Origin: Candidatus Gastranaerophilales bacterium
Lineage (GTDB): Bacteria; Cyanobacteriota; Vampirovibrionia; Gastranaerophilales; Gastranaerophilaceae
DNA: 64,000 nt
Direction of reading: 5' to 3'
NCBI GenBank assembly: GCA_944326545.1
Contig: CALVEH010000004.1
Coordinates: 62,001-126,000 of the forward strand
Below are positions 9,794 to 20,127 of this stretch, piece after piece (the first letter of the stretch is position 1; every line of letters starts with the position of its first letter). The position numbers were made by a program, and so were the translations under genes. The notes beneath the pieces are model-generated. The model ran no database searches. It saw nothing but the letters and a program-made list of their open reading frames with translations, and was not told the origin of the DNA.

Positions 9794-10723
9794 TTAGAAT
9801 AGTTTAAACTGTGGAGTTATAAAACTTTCTTGTTTTCCTTCTATGATTGTGTCAGTTTCTTTCAAATCTCCTAACAACAAAGGCGAATTTGGGTTATGAA
9901 GTTTAAAATTTTTGTATGCAATATCAGGATTTTTGTTTGCATAACAGTATTTGCATCCGTTCAAGCAAGTATCATAAGCTCCTATATCTCTGCTTGGCAT
10001 ACATTTGCAATTTTTTCTGTTTCCTTTATGAGCTATTTTTTTGAATTCAATATTATTGGCTCTTTTTAATATTTCAGAAGTTATACAACCGCTTTGATAA
10101 ATTCCGTATTGTGAAAAGTCTTCCCCTGATGCGCAAGTTTGGATTTTCATATTATATTTTTTGCTTATTTGACCTAATGCTTTTAGAATTACTTTTTTGT
10201 CGTTATCTGAAAAGGGTATTATTTCCGGCATGTTTTTTTCCAGCTTTTTATACATTTCTACAAAACTGAAAATACAAAAAGCAATGTGTGGTGAAATATT
10301 TTTTGCCAGATATTCAAAAGTTTGTATATGTTTTTCTATTGTGTAATTAGTTGTTAATAAAATAGGATCATAACGCCAAGCTATTCTCTGTTTTCCTACA
10401 ATTTGGCTTAATTTAATCAAAGTTTCAATACTTTCTTCCAGATTAGGAACATTTGGTTCAATATCTTTGCCGTAAGCTGTGATGGTGTAGTGACAAAATA
10501 CATTATATTTATCGCTAATTTTGTGTAATTTTTCTAATATAGGTTTATAATTTTTTGAACAAAAAATAACACAATCTACAATCTCCGGATTTAAGTTGTA
10601 TTTATAAACCGTGTTTGGAAATAAGGGATTTCTTGAATAGACAAAACCTTCTTCAAATCTTTTTATTAGCCAATCACTGAAATAGTTTACTGTATCAGTT
10701 CTTCCGCCTGTATTTATTATCAT
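9794..10723 (-). CDS. DUF1848 family protein with Cys-rich C-terminus
   Basis: A DUF1848 protein (309 residues). The family has a TIM-barrel-like core and a Cys cluster near the C-terminus reminiscent of radical SAM or Fe-S sites. Here CKCMPSRDIGAYDTC and GCKYCYANK lie at about 238-265, giving several closely spaced Cys residues. The N-terminus (MIINTGGRTDTVNYF) is also typical. AAGGAA lies about 7 bases before the ATG. It is divergent from the yitT-like gene across an 89-base region that holds a 28-bp perfect palindrome. Reaction unknown. Confidence 0.85.
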   Translation of the reverse strand: MIINTGGRTDTVNYFSDWLIKRFEEGFVYSRNPLFPNTVYKYNLNPEIVDCVIFCSKNYKPILEKLHKISDKYNVFCHYTITAYGKDIEPNVPNLEESIETLIKLSQIVGKQRIAWRYDPILLTTNYTIEKHIQTFEYLAKNISPHIAFCIFSFVEMYKKLEKNMPEIIPFSDNDKKVILKALGQISKKYNMKIQTCASGEDFSQYGIYQSGCITSEILKRANNIEFKKIAHKGNRKNCKCMPSRDIGAYDTCLNGCKYCYANKNPDIAYKNFKLHNPNSPLLLGDLKETDTIIEGKQESFITPQFKLF

Positions 10724-10766
10724 GATTTTTTCCTTATGACTAATTATATTTTACAATATATTGTGC

Positions 10767-10794
10767 TTAAATTTTGTTGTACAACAAAATTTAA
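10767..10794. promoter_or_regulatory. 28-bp perfect palindrome, candidate operator
   Basis: The left half-site TTAAATTTTGTTGT is followed by its exact reverse complement, with no spacer. It lies between divergent genes. Its centre provides TTGTAC, a possible -35 box for the yitT-like gene: an 18-base spacer leads to TATTAT at 10801-10806, only 6 bases before the ATG. This looks like a dimeric repressor site; the regulator is unknown. Confidence 0.6.
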
Positions 10795-10812
10795 ACGTGT
10801 TATTATAAACCC

Positions 10813-11661
10813 ATGAAGAAACATATTTTAAATCTCTTTGTGATGACGCTTGGCGCTTTAATTGCTGCATTCGCTTTGGAATGTTTTTTAATACCCAACA
10901 AAATTATTGATGGCGGTATTATGGGTGTAGCGATTATGACAAGCTATAAAACAGAGTTTTTGCTTGGCTGGTGTATTTTTGCATTGAATTTGCCTTTTAT
11001 TTTTCTTGCTTTGCAAAAAATGGGTAAAATGTTTGTTTTTTCTACTTTTTATGCAGTAACAATTTTATCTTTAGGCGTTTCTTTCATACCTGTATGGGTA
11101 TCTCATAAACATGTATCAGATCCTTTTCTTGCTTGTATTTTTGGCGGTTTGATACTTGGTGCAGGTGTGGGTCTTGTTTTAAGAAGCAATTCTTCGCTTG
11201 ATGGAACAGAAATTTTGTCTATACGACTGTCTAAAAAATGGGGATTTTCTGTAGGCGAGATTATAATGTTTTTTAATCTTTTTATCTTTACTGCTGCAGG
11301 GTTTGTTTATAATAACTGGCGCAGTTCAATGTATTCGATAATATCTTATTTTATTGCTTACAGGGTAATAGATATCGTTATAGAAGGTTTGAATGAATCT
11401 AAAGCTGTTAGAATCATTACAGAAAAGCACACTGATATAGGTAACGCTATTATGGAAAACTTTGATGTTAGTGTTACTTATTTAAAAGCCAGAGGCGGGT
11501 ATTCAGGAGCTGAAAAAAAGATTATTTTTTGTGTAATAAACAGGCTTGAAATTGCAAAACTAAAACAAGTTGTTAAAAATGTTGATGAGTCTGCATTTAT
11601 TACGATTGAAAACGTTCACGAAGTTGACGGCGGACGTGTTAAAAGACACAATTATTTGTAA
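10813..11661 (+). CDS. YitT family membrane protein
   Basis: A YitT-family integral membrane protein (282 residues) with five or six hydrophobic segments in the first 190 residues and a soluble C-terminal DUF2179-type domain (about 195-280, ending HEVDGGRVKRH). The glycine-rich segment GGLILGAGVGLVLRSNSSLDGTE is typical. Substrate unknown. No Shine-Dalgarno site is visible and the -10 box ends 6 bases before the ATG, so the message is probably leaderless. A palindromic operator candidate overlaps its promoter. Confidence 0.85.
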   Translation: MKKHILNLFVMTLGALIAAFALECFLIPNKIIDGGIMGVAIMTSYKTEFLLGWCIFALNLPFIFLALQKMGKMFVFSTFYAVTILSLGVSFIPVWVSHKHVSDPFLACIFGGLILGAGVGLVLRSNSSLDGTEILSIRLSKKWGFSVGEIIMFFNLFIFTAAGFVYNNWRSSMYSIISYFIAYRVIDIVIEGLNESKAVRIITEKHTDIGNAIMENFDVSVTYLKARGGYSGAEKKIIFCVINRLEIAKLKQVVKNVDESAFITIENVHEVDGGRVKRHNYL

Positions 11662-11670
11662 TTATTATTT

Positions 11671-11919
11671 TTAGTCTTCGTTAGAATAATTTATGTTTAA
11701 ATGAACAATAATGTTTTCTAATGGAGTTTCTAACCCTCTGGCGTATTTTATAAGAGTGCAGAATTTTGTATCGACAAGACCGTTTTCTATTCTACTTACT
11801 GTAGCCGTTGTAAGGTCGTTTTCGTATGCGAAGATATTAAGAGAAATTCCCTTATTCTCTCTTAGCGTTTTTAGGTAGTTTCCTAAATTTTTTCTTATGT
11901 TTTCTTCGCTAAATTCCAT
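11671..11919 (-). CDS. XRE-family helix-turn-helix regulator
   Basis: Small DNA-binding protein (82 residues from the chosen ATG) with a Cro/C1-type helix-turn-helix: LGNYLKTLRENKGISLNIFA, then TTATVSRIENGL as recognition helix. The start at 11919 is chosen because the homologous gene at 39957 begins just before the equivalent helix, and TATAAT ends 7 bases upstream, suggesting a leaderless message. An upstream in-frame ATG at 11952 would add 11 residues. An inverted repeat ATTAC/GTAAT (11953-11968) upstream could be an autoregulatory site. Confidence 0.8.
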   Translation of the reverse strand: MEFSEENIRKNLGNYLKTLRENKGISLNIFAYENDLTTATVSRIENGLVDTKFCTLIKYARGLETPLENIIVHLNINYSNED

Positions 11920-12020
11920 ATCTGTAATTATATTTATTTTGAAATTTAACATATTACATATACGTAATTTTGAGCGTATTTTCCGTTTTGCTAAAAAAAT
12001 AAAAAATTTTTTTGAAAAAA

Positions 12021-12054
12021 TAAAAAAACAGACCCAAAATCTTGAGTCTGTTTC
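12021..12054 (-). terminator. Terminator after groEL
   Basis: On the minus strand a 10-bp stem (AAACAGACTC with GGGTCTGTTT, one wobble) is followed by seven T residues, just downstream of the groEL stop. Confidence 0.85.
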
Positions 12055-12084
12055 TTTTTTTGTAAAAGCTTTTGATGTTAATAA

Positions 12085-13915
<1,831 letters not shown>

Positions 13916-13920
<5 letters not shown>

Positions 13921-14203
13921 CTAATACGCCTAGTACATCTTTAACAGACAAGATTTTTAAGATATCGTTGCCCATTTTTACGTCTGTACCTGCATATTTT
14001 GCAAATAAAACAATTTCTCCTACTTTGACATCCATTTCGTCTTTTTTACCGTCTTCAAGAGTTTTGCCAGGGCCTACAGCAATAACTTCACCTTTTTGTG
14101 GTTTTTCTTTTGCAGAATCAGGAATAAAAATACCGCCTGAAGTTTGTTCTGTATCTTCAATAACTTTGATAACGATTTTGTCGCCTAACGGTCTGATTGA
14201 CAT
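13916..14203 (-). CDS. groS: Co-chaperonin GroES
   Basis: The 10-kDa lid of the GroEL cavity (95 residues). MSIRPLGDKIVIKVIE at the N-terminus, the mobile loop EQTSGGIFIPDSAKEKPQ that docks on GroEL, and EIVLFAKYAGTDVK are all present. A strong AAAGGAGG lies about 6 bases before the ATG. First gene of groES-groEL; its stop lies inside one copy of a direct repeat. Confidence 0.97.
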
Positions 14204-14304
14204 AATGTCCTCCTTTTTGATATTACTTTTTACATTTATTTTATTTTACTATTCCTTTATAGCATTTCATTTTGAAAAATTTTTAAATATTAATGAAAAA
14301 TTAA

Positions 14305-15819
14305 TTATTTGTTTTCACCCATATATTCGTATATCCTAAACCCTTCAAATTTTACGATTGCAGGGTGGCTTTCATATATAAGTTTGTAATTTTTTAGTTC
14401 AGTAACGTTTAATCTGTCTGCATCAAAAAATGGTACGAGTGCGTATATTTTTTTGTTTTTAAAATTTGGCAGGTATTCTAAAGCGTATTTTGCGTATTCG
14501 TTCCAACCGTTTTTATCCAGTATGTAGAAAATCTTTTTGTCCCAAACAACGTATTTAATATTGTATTCGTGTTGGGCAGACCAAATTTCGTTTTTTCCTT
14601 TAAGGTAATAAACAACTCCAATAGCGTGAGGGTCGTTATCAGTTACAATAATAGAATTATTTTTATCTATATTTTGGGTTATCCATTGAGCAGTCTCTTT
14701 TGCTGCAGAATAGTTGTATTTGATATCAAATATAGAATATTTAAGGCCGTTCATTAGTGTAAAAATAAAGAACAAACCGATTATAAAATTTGTTGTTATT
14801 TTTAATTTTTCGGATAAATTTTCTTGGTTTAAAAGTAGCCACAAGCAGAACAATAAAATGATATGTCCGCAAAATATTCTTGTAACAAATATCCAGTGGT
14901 TATAACCAAGAATATAAATAATTATTTGAAATAAAATGCTTAAAAAAGCTATAGAAAAAAGTTTTTTATTCTTTATAAAAAGAATTACAAACAAAGATAA
15001 ATATAATAAAACAGAAAGCATTATTAACGGTATATTTATCATTGGGAACATAATTTTCCCTATATCCGGCCATTGATTGTCAACAGAGTTTATGAAAAAT
15101 TGGCTTAATACCTTAGTAATGCTTATTCCTAAATCACTTGTATCAATCTTTATAACTACATTGCTTGATGTTGTTCCGTGCAGCTGTAAAACTACTGCAA
15201 GCAAACCAAAAGCCATAATTATAAAGGCTGTAGAAAATATCTTTTTTTGTTTTGGTTCTAATGTTTTCCATTTAATAAAAACGTTTTTGTATAAAAAGTC
15301 CAAAGTTAAAAGTCCGCAAAAAGCAAGCATAATAATGTGCGTATTTGCTAACATAAATATTAAAGATGCATACCAAAACGGATGTTTGTCTGATTTTGGG
15401 TAAAGGTATGCAAGACCAAAAACTAATAACGGTAAAATTGAATAACTTCTTGCTATTACAGGGAAAAAGTATAAAAATCCCGCACTTGTTAAAATGGCAA
15501 ATTTAGCAAATTTGTTAAACGGTGACTTTTGCAAAAATAAAAATACTGTAGCTACCATACTGAGCCAGCAAAAGATTTGCATAAACATAATTGATATATT
15601 CAACTTTGCAAACGGCATCATCAGTAAATAAAAGAATGACGGATGACCTTCATTAACAAGGTGTTTGAATAATTGAAAAATGTTCATATTTTTGGCTAAC
15701 AGCCAAACTTGTGCTTCGTCTGCCCATGTTTCGTGGTGTATAACCAGTATCAGTGTAAAAATTGCATATAAAAATGTGATTAAGATGTTTTTTATAAGAT
15801 TTTTTTTTGTTTCGCTCAT
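14305..15819 (-). CDS. GT-C-type membrane glycosyltransferase, subfamily A (copy 2)
   Basis: Predicted polytopic glycosyltransferase (504 residues, roughly ten hydrophobic segments) of the GT-C fold, which uses polyprenyl-phosphate-linked sugars outside the inner membrane. The first periplasmic loop has the acidic pair expected in these enzymes: HHETWADEAQ (Asp34, Glu35), then NEGHP (56-60). A soluble C-terminal part starts around YNYSAAKETA. It is closely similar in plan to the gene at 18625 (both FKHLVNEGHP), hence subfamily A. It is last in a six-gene minus-strand array that opens opposite gtrA-gtrB. Sugar and acceptor unknown. Confidence 0.75.
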   Translation of the reverse strand: MSETKKNLIKNILITFLYAIFTLILVIHHETWADEAQVWLLAKNMNIFQLFKHLVNEGHPSFFYLLMMPFAKLNISIMFMQIFCWLSMVATVFLFLQKSPFNKFAKFAILTSAGFLYFFPVIARSYSILPLLVFGLAYLYPKSDKHPFWYASLIFMLANTHIIMLAFCGLLTLDFLYKNVFIKWKTLEPKQKKIFSTAFIIMAFGLLAVVLQLHGTTSSNVVIKIDTSDLGISITKVLSQFFINSVDNQWPDIGKIMFPMINIPLIMLSVLLYLSLFVILFIKNKKLFSIAFLSILFQIIIYILGYNHWIFVTRIFCGHIILLFCLWLLLNQENLSEKLKITTNFIIGLFFIFTLMNGLKYSIFDIKYNYSAAKETAQWITQNIDKNNSIIVTDNDPHAIGVVYYLKGKNEIWSAQHEYNIKYVVWDKKIFYILDKNGWNEYAKYALEYLPNFKNKKIYALVPFFDADRLNVTELKNYKLIYESHPAIVKFEGFRIYEYMGENK

Positions 15820-15836
15820 TTTGTTTTATCCGTAAT

Positions 15837-17201
15837 TTAGTAGTATCTGACAAAAGTCATTATAAAAGTTTGGAAAAGTAAAAATAAAGATAATAAAACC
15901 AAACTTATCGGTAGTACTTTATTTTTTATTGAAAATTTTGTTGAACTTAAAAGAAGTATTAAAGGTAATATCAAAGGAGTCAGATATCTGCCTTGAACTC
16001 CTATAATATAGGGTTTTGTTTGATATATCAGATAAACAGATGTCATTATTATAAAGTGAATAAGTATAATAACTGCAAAAAGCATTATTCTATCTGCAAT
16101 TTTTATGTTGCACTCAGTTTCATTTTCTGATTTGTAAAATACTGATGCAATCAGCCCTATCCATGCAAAATGAATGTACTGTGCAGGTATCATTGCGAGT
16201 GTTACACCTATGCTTGAAATCATGTTCTGGTATAAAAATCCTTTTAAAAAGTTTGTTGAAGCCAAAACATTTTTTATATAAGCAAATGGTGCAAAAATAA
16301 TTTCTTTAATCAAATCGAATTTATTTACAAATTGATGTTCAAGCCCATAGTTGCTTGTTATTGGTGATTGCATAATTGTCAAAAGAAACAAGCAAATAAT
16401 TAATATATTGATTATTGTTGTTATTGAAAAAATTTTTATGTAATTTTTTGTACTTTCAAATTTGTCTTTTGGTATCAAAAAATATAATAAAATTAGCGGA
16501 AAATAAGCGAATTTTAAAATGCTTACAAGAGTAATTAAACTACCCCACACAAAAAATCCATTATGATTTATTTGTTTAGAATCACCATAAGCAAGTTTTA
16601 ATGTGTATGTAATGTATAACATTATAAAACCTAAAGTTATACCGTCAGTGCTTACTGATGCTGCTTGATAGACGTTTATTGGTAATAATGCAAAGAAAAA
16701 TATCAACCATTTTTTGCAGGGAGCAATTTTTATTGCAGAATAAGTTAAAGCCAGATAAACCAACAAAGAACAAAACCTCAAAATATACATCATACAAAGA
16801 GGTTTAATATTCAAAAGTTTTAAAATCCACAAAACAATAAAAGACGGAAAATACGATAAAGGAGTATAACTTGTCGGTGTAAAGTTTAAAAATTGAGTGT
16901 TGTTTTTATCAAGTTTTATTTTAGTAGCGTTTAAAGTTGCATTAAAAGGAATTTTTTCATTCGACATTCTATATGCGTTATAAAATGCGTGTATGTTAGA
17001 AAAACTTTTTGGTAAAGTAAGCCCTGTTTGTCCTTCTTTAATTTCGTATTTTAAAGTATGTTGTGTGTATCCCCACATTTTATAAAAATGTTCAAGTTCG
17101 TCAGGAGATTGAAAAGGCGGGTTTATGAACAAAAAAACAATTCCCCAAAACAAACATAGTATTAAAAATATGTTTTCTGTTTTTAATAAGGCTTTTTTCA
17201 T
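15837..17201 (-). CDS. DUF2142-like membrane protein (copy 2)
   Basis: Polytopic membrane protein (454 residues, roughly ten hydrophobic segments) of DUF2142 type, related to GT-C glycosyltransferases. The first loop after the N-terminal helix has INPPFQSPDELEH (27-39) with the acidic PDE motif; GVQGRYLTPL lies near the C-terminus. The same landmarks occur in the gene at 21532, so the two are paralogues. It lies 17 bases downstream of an upstream array gene's transcription unit and before the subfamily A gene. Probably transfers a lipid-linked sugar; specificity unknown. Confidence 0.72.
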   Translation of the reverse strand: MKKALLKTENIFLILCLFWGIVFLFINPPFQSPDELEHFYKMWGYTQHTLKYEIKEGQTGLTLPKSFSNIHAFYNAYRMSNEKIPFNATLNATKIKLDKNNTQFLNFTPTSYTPLSYFPSFIVLWILKLLNIKPLCMMYILRFCSLLVYLALTYSAIKIAPCKKWLIFFFALLPINVYQAASVSTDGITLGFIMLYITYTLKLAYGDSKQINHNGFFVWGSLITLVSILKFAYFPLILLYFLIPKDKFESTKNYIKIFSITTIINILIICLFLLTIMQSPITSNYGLEHQFVNKFDLIKEIIFAPFAYIKNVLASTNFLKGFLYQNMISSIGVTLAMIPAQYIHFAWIGLIASVFYKSENETECNIKIADRIMLFAVIILIHFIIMTSVYLIYQTKPYIIGVQGRYLTPLILPLILLLSSTKFSIKNKVLPISLVLLSLFLLFQTFIMTFVRYY

Positions 17202-17214
17202 TCCTCGTTCCCCG

Positions 17215-18609
17215 TTAATTTGTTTTTTTCACTACGTGATAAATAGAAAACTTTTCTTGATTATTAAAAACTTTATCAGATGAGGCATAAATAGGTATTA
17301 TGTCATCGTAAAAAGAACCTGCGCTCATAATAACATAAATGTCTTTTCGGTGTTTTAAATATTCTGCCAACGGTACAGGTGCAAAACTCGGGCTTATGTT
17401 TTTGTCCCATTTTGAGAATGTATAGTAGTCATTATATCCTTGGTAGAAAAATTTCCATTTTCCTTTGTTTTGTGGCAGATATGCGCTTATTGCGACAGTT
17501 GTTAAAGGATAATTTGATACAATAAAAGCGTCTTCCGGTATATGTTTTTTTATAAATTTTGCAACTCTTTCTCCGTCAGAAAAACTTTTTTGCATATCTT
17601 GTTTTATAAGTTCAAATCCGCAAGGCAATGTAGAGAAAAATGCCAACATAATCAAAAGATTTGTTGTTATTTTTAATTTGTTATCAAAGTCTTTGAACAT
17701 AACCCAAAAACAAAACATAATTACAAAAAACAATGTGTATATTCTTTGAGGAAGTTGTCCCCACACATATACATAAACCGCAAATTGAAAAAGAGTACTA
17801 AATGCATAAACAAACAACATTTGTCTGTTTTTAAAAGCCGTTATTATTGCCGCACAAGCCGTAAATATATAAAATACTGCGGTATAGGACCAATTAACAC
17901 TACCGTAAAGGTTGAATATAGATCTGTCTAATGCATGGATTATATTTTGCGGGAACGGTAACGGTTGTGCAATTTTGACAATGATATTTTCGTTTTGGCT
18001 TCCCCACAAGTACAATGTGATACAAGCAAAAGAAACAAACATCAATGCTGCTGCGGTTATTGATTTTTTATCTCTGTTATTCCACAAGAATATAACAGCC
18101 AATGCGGTGCAAAATCCAAGCATTATTACATGGGTGTTTGCAAGCATTATGACTAACAAAGCGTATATAAAAGGATGCTCTTTTTGCTTTTGATAAAAAA
18201 CAGCAAGCAAAAACATAAATAAAGGAATAAAACAGTAGCTTCTTGCCGTCGCTGCGTACCAGTACAAAAATCCTGAACTTGAGACCACAGCCAACCTGCT
18301 AAAAAAGTTAAAAGGTGATTTAAAAAATAAAACACCAACAGAAACTACAACAACCAGCCAATTTAAAATTTGCATTGACATTATCGGCAAACCTGATTTA
18401 GCAAAAGGTAATAATACATAATACCAAAATAGAGGGTGTCCTTCTGTTCTTACGTGTTTTATTATTCCCAAAAGGTCTAAATCTCTTACAACAAGCCAAG
18501 CTTGTGCTTCATCAGCCCAAACTTCGTGATGTAAAAGTATTATCAAAGTTGTTATTGCGAATAAAAAAATGCAAATTGAATTAATTATTAAAGATTTTTT
18601 ATTTTCCAT
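17215..18609 (-). CDS. GT-C-type membrane glycosyltransferase, subfamily B (copy 2)
   Basis: Polytopic protein (464 residues) with the same plan as its neighbours: an N-terminal helix, HHEVWADEAQ (Asp33, Glu34), RTEGHP (54-59), about ten hydrophobic segments and a soluble C-terminal end. It is closest to the gene at 20114: both share LVVRDL, the EGHP motif and SMQI in the same order. Inferred to use a polyprenyl-phosphate sugar donor made by the adjacent GtrB-like enzyme. 15 bases separate it from the upstream gene at 18625. Confidence 0.75.
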   Translation of the reverse strand: MENKKSLIINSICIFLFAITTLIILLHHEVWADEAQAWLVVRDLDLLGIIKHVRTEGHPLFWYYVLLPFAKSGLPIMSMQILNWLVVVVSVGVLFFKSPFNFFSRLAVVSSSGFLYWYAATARSYCFIPLFMFLLAVFYQKQKEHPFIYALLVIMLANTHVIMLGFCTALAVIFLWNNRDKKSITAAALMFVSFACITLYLWGSQNENIIVKIAQPLPFPQNIIHALDRSIFNLYGSVNWSYTAVFYIFTACAAIITAFKNRQMLFVYAFSTLFQFAVYVYVWGQLPQRIYTLFFVIMFCFWVMFKDFDNKLKITTNLLIMLAFFSTLPCGFELIKQDMQKSFSDGERVAKFIKKHIPEDAFIVSNYPLTTVAISAYLPQNKGKWKFFYQGYNDYYTFSKWDKNISPSFAPVPLAEYLKHRKDIYVIMSAGSFYDDIIPIYASSDKVFNNQEKFSIYHVVKKTN

Positions 18610-18624
18610 ACTGTTTTATTCAAA

Positions 18625-20127
18625 CTATCCCTTAAATTTGTAAACTTTAAAACTTTCTCCGAGTGACAATGCCTTAGAAGATGAAAAAATGAGTTCATAT
18701 TTTGATGGGATTTTTTCTTCAAAATGATGAAGATTCATAAAATCCGATGACAAAATATAAACATTTTTCAGGTTATATTTTTGAACATTATATTCTAAAA
18801 TTTTTGTAAAATAATAATCCTCATATACATCGTTATCTTCTTTAACCCATTTCATATATTTTATAAAAGTTTTTCTTCTTATAGACCAAAAATTTCTTGA
18901 TGGCAGATAATAATAAATGCCCAAAGAACAGCCGTCTTCCGTCGGTATTAAAATTGCGTTTTCAGGTATGTTTTTTTGTATAAATTCAGCTGTTTCTTTG
19001 GCAGAAGAATAATTCCCCACAAAATCTTTATAAGCGTAATTTATTCCGTTAAAACAGCTCATAGCAAAAAATATTGCGATTAAACTATTAACAACTTTTG
19101 TAGAAAACAGTTTTGTTTTTTTGTTTTCTTTTTTGCTTTTATCTAATGCTATCCACCAACAGAATATTGTTATTAAAAATGCACAAAAAATTCTTGAAGG
19201 GTACATTAAAGCCGAATATGCAAAAACGTAAATAAAAAGTTGAAACATGACGCTAAAACTGTTTAAAGCAAAAATCTTTTTATCATAACCCCATAAACCA
19301 ATACACAAGTTTATATACAAAATTAAAAATACAAAAATATACAAAAAGTATGCGATGTTAGCAAAAGGAAGTTTTTGTATTTCAAAAAGTATAGAGTTAT
19401 AAAAATCAACTGCATTAACAAAAAATTGTATTGGAACAACTATTGCAGAACGAAAAATATCTTGTGTGGAAAAATTTATCATACTATTGGAGTTTTCTGT
19501 TCCCCAAAGCTGTAAAACAACTGCAGTTAAACCCATAAAAATTATTGTTGCAGGTAAAAAGACTTTTTGTTTTTTTTCTTTAATATTTTCTATGACAAAA
19601 AACAATCCCAATAAAAAAGCAAAACAAAACATAATAACATGCGTATTTGCAATTAAAACAAGCAATATTGAATAAAAAATCGGGTGTTTATTTTTGTCTT
19701 GATATAATGTGGCTGTTAAAAAAAGTAATAATGGCAATAATGAATAACTTCTTGCTATAACAGGGAAAAAGTACAAAAATCCTGCGCTTAAAGTTATTGC
19801 TAATTTTGTGGTTTTTTGAAACGGCGCAAATTGCCATAACAAAAAGACACTAAAACAGGTGCTTAACCAGCACAGAATTTGCATAAAAAATATCGGTAAC
19901 TTCAATTTTGCAAATGGCATTATAAGCAGGTAAAAAAGCGACGGGTGCCCTTCATTAACAAGGTGTTTGAATAAATCAATAAATCCCAAATTTTGAACAA
20001 TAAGCCAAGCTTGTGCTTCGTCTGCCCAGATTTCGTGGCGTATTACAAAAAAAATAGTAATAACCGCAAACAATCCTGTGTATATTAAATTTAGTATTAA
20101 TGATTTTTTATCGCTAATTTTTAACAT
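18625..20127 (-). CDS. GT-C-type membrane glycosyltransferase, subfamily A (copy 1)
   Basis: Polytopic protein (500 residues) with HEIWADEAQ (Asp36, Glu37), HLVNEGHP (55-62) and about ten hydrophobic segments, matching the gene at 14305. A shared C-terminal landmark is NYSSAKETAEFI, after which the chain is soluble. Its start overlaps the 3' end of the preceding gene by 14 bases, so translation is probably coupled. Specificity unknown. Confidence 0.75.
   Translation of the reverse strand: MLKISDKKSLILNLIYTGLFAVITIFFVIRHEIWADEAQAWLIVQNLGFIDLFKHLVNEGHPSLFYLLIMPFAKLKLPIFFMQILCWLSTCFSVFLLWQFAPFQKTTKLAITLSAGFLYFFPVIARSYSLLPLLLFLTATLYQDKNKHPIFYSILLVLIANTHVIMFCFAFLLGLFFVIENIKEKKQKVFLPATIIFMGLTAVVLQLWGTENSNSMINFSTQDIFRSAIVVPIQFFVNAVDFYNSILFEIQKLPFANIAYFLYIFVFLILYINLCIGLWGYDKKIFALNSFSVMFQLFIYVFAYSALMYPSRIFCAFLITIFCWWIALDKSKKENKKTKLFSTKVVNSLIAIFFAMSCFNGINYAYKDFVGNYSSAKETAEFIQKNIPENAILIPTEDGCSLGIYYYLPSRNFWSIRRKTFIKYMKWVKEDNDVYEDYYFTKILEYNVQKYNLKNVYILSSDFMNLHHFEEKIPSKYELIFSSSKALSLGESFKVYKFKG

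Noticed and set aside
14204-14304. CIRCE heat-shock operator before groES
   Set aside because: No TTAGCACTC-type inverted repeat is present.
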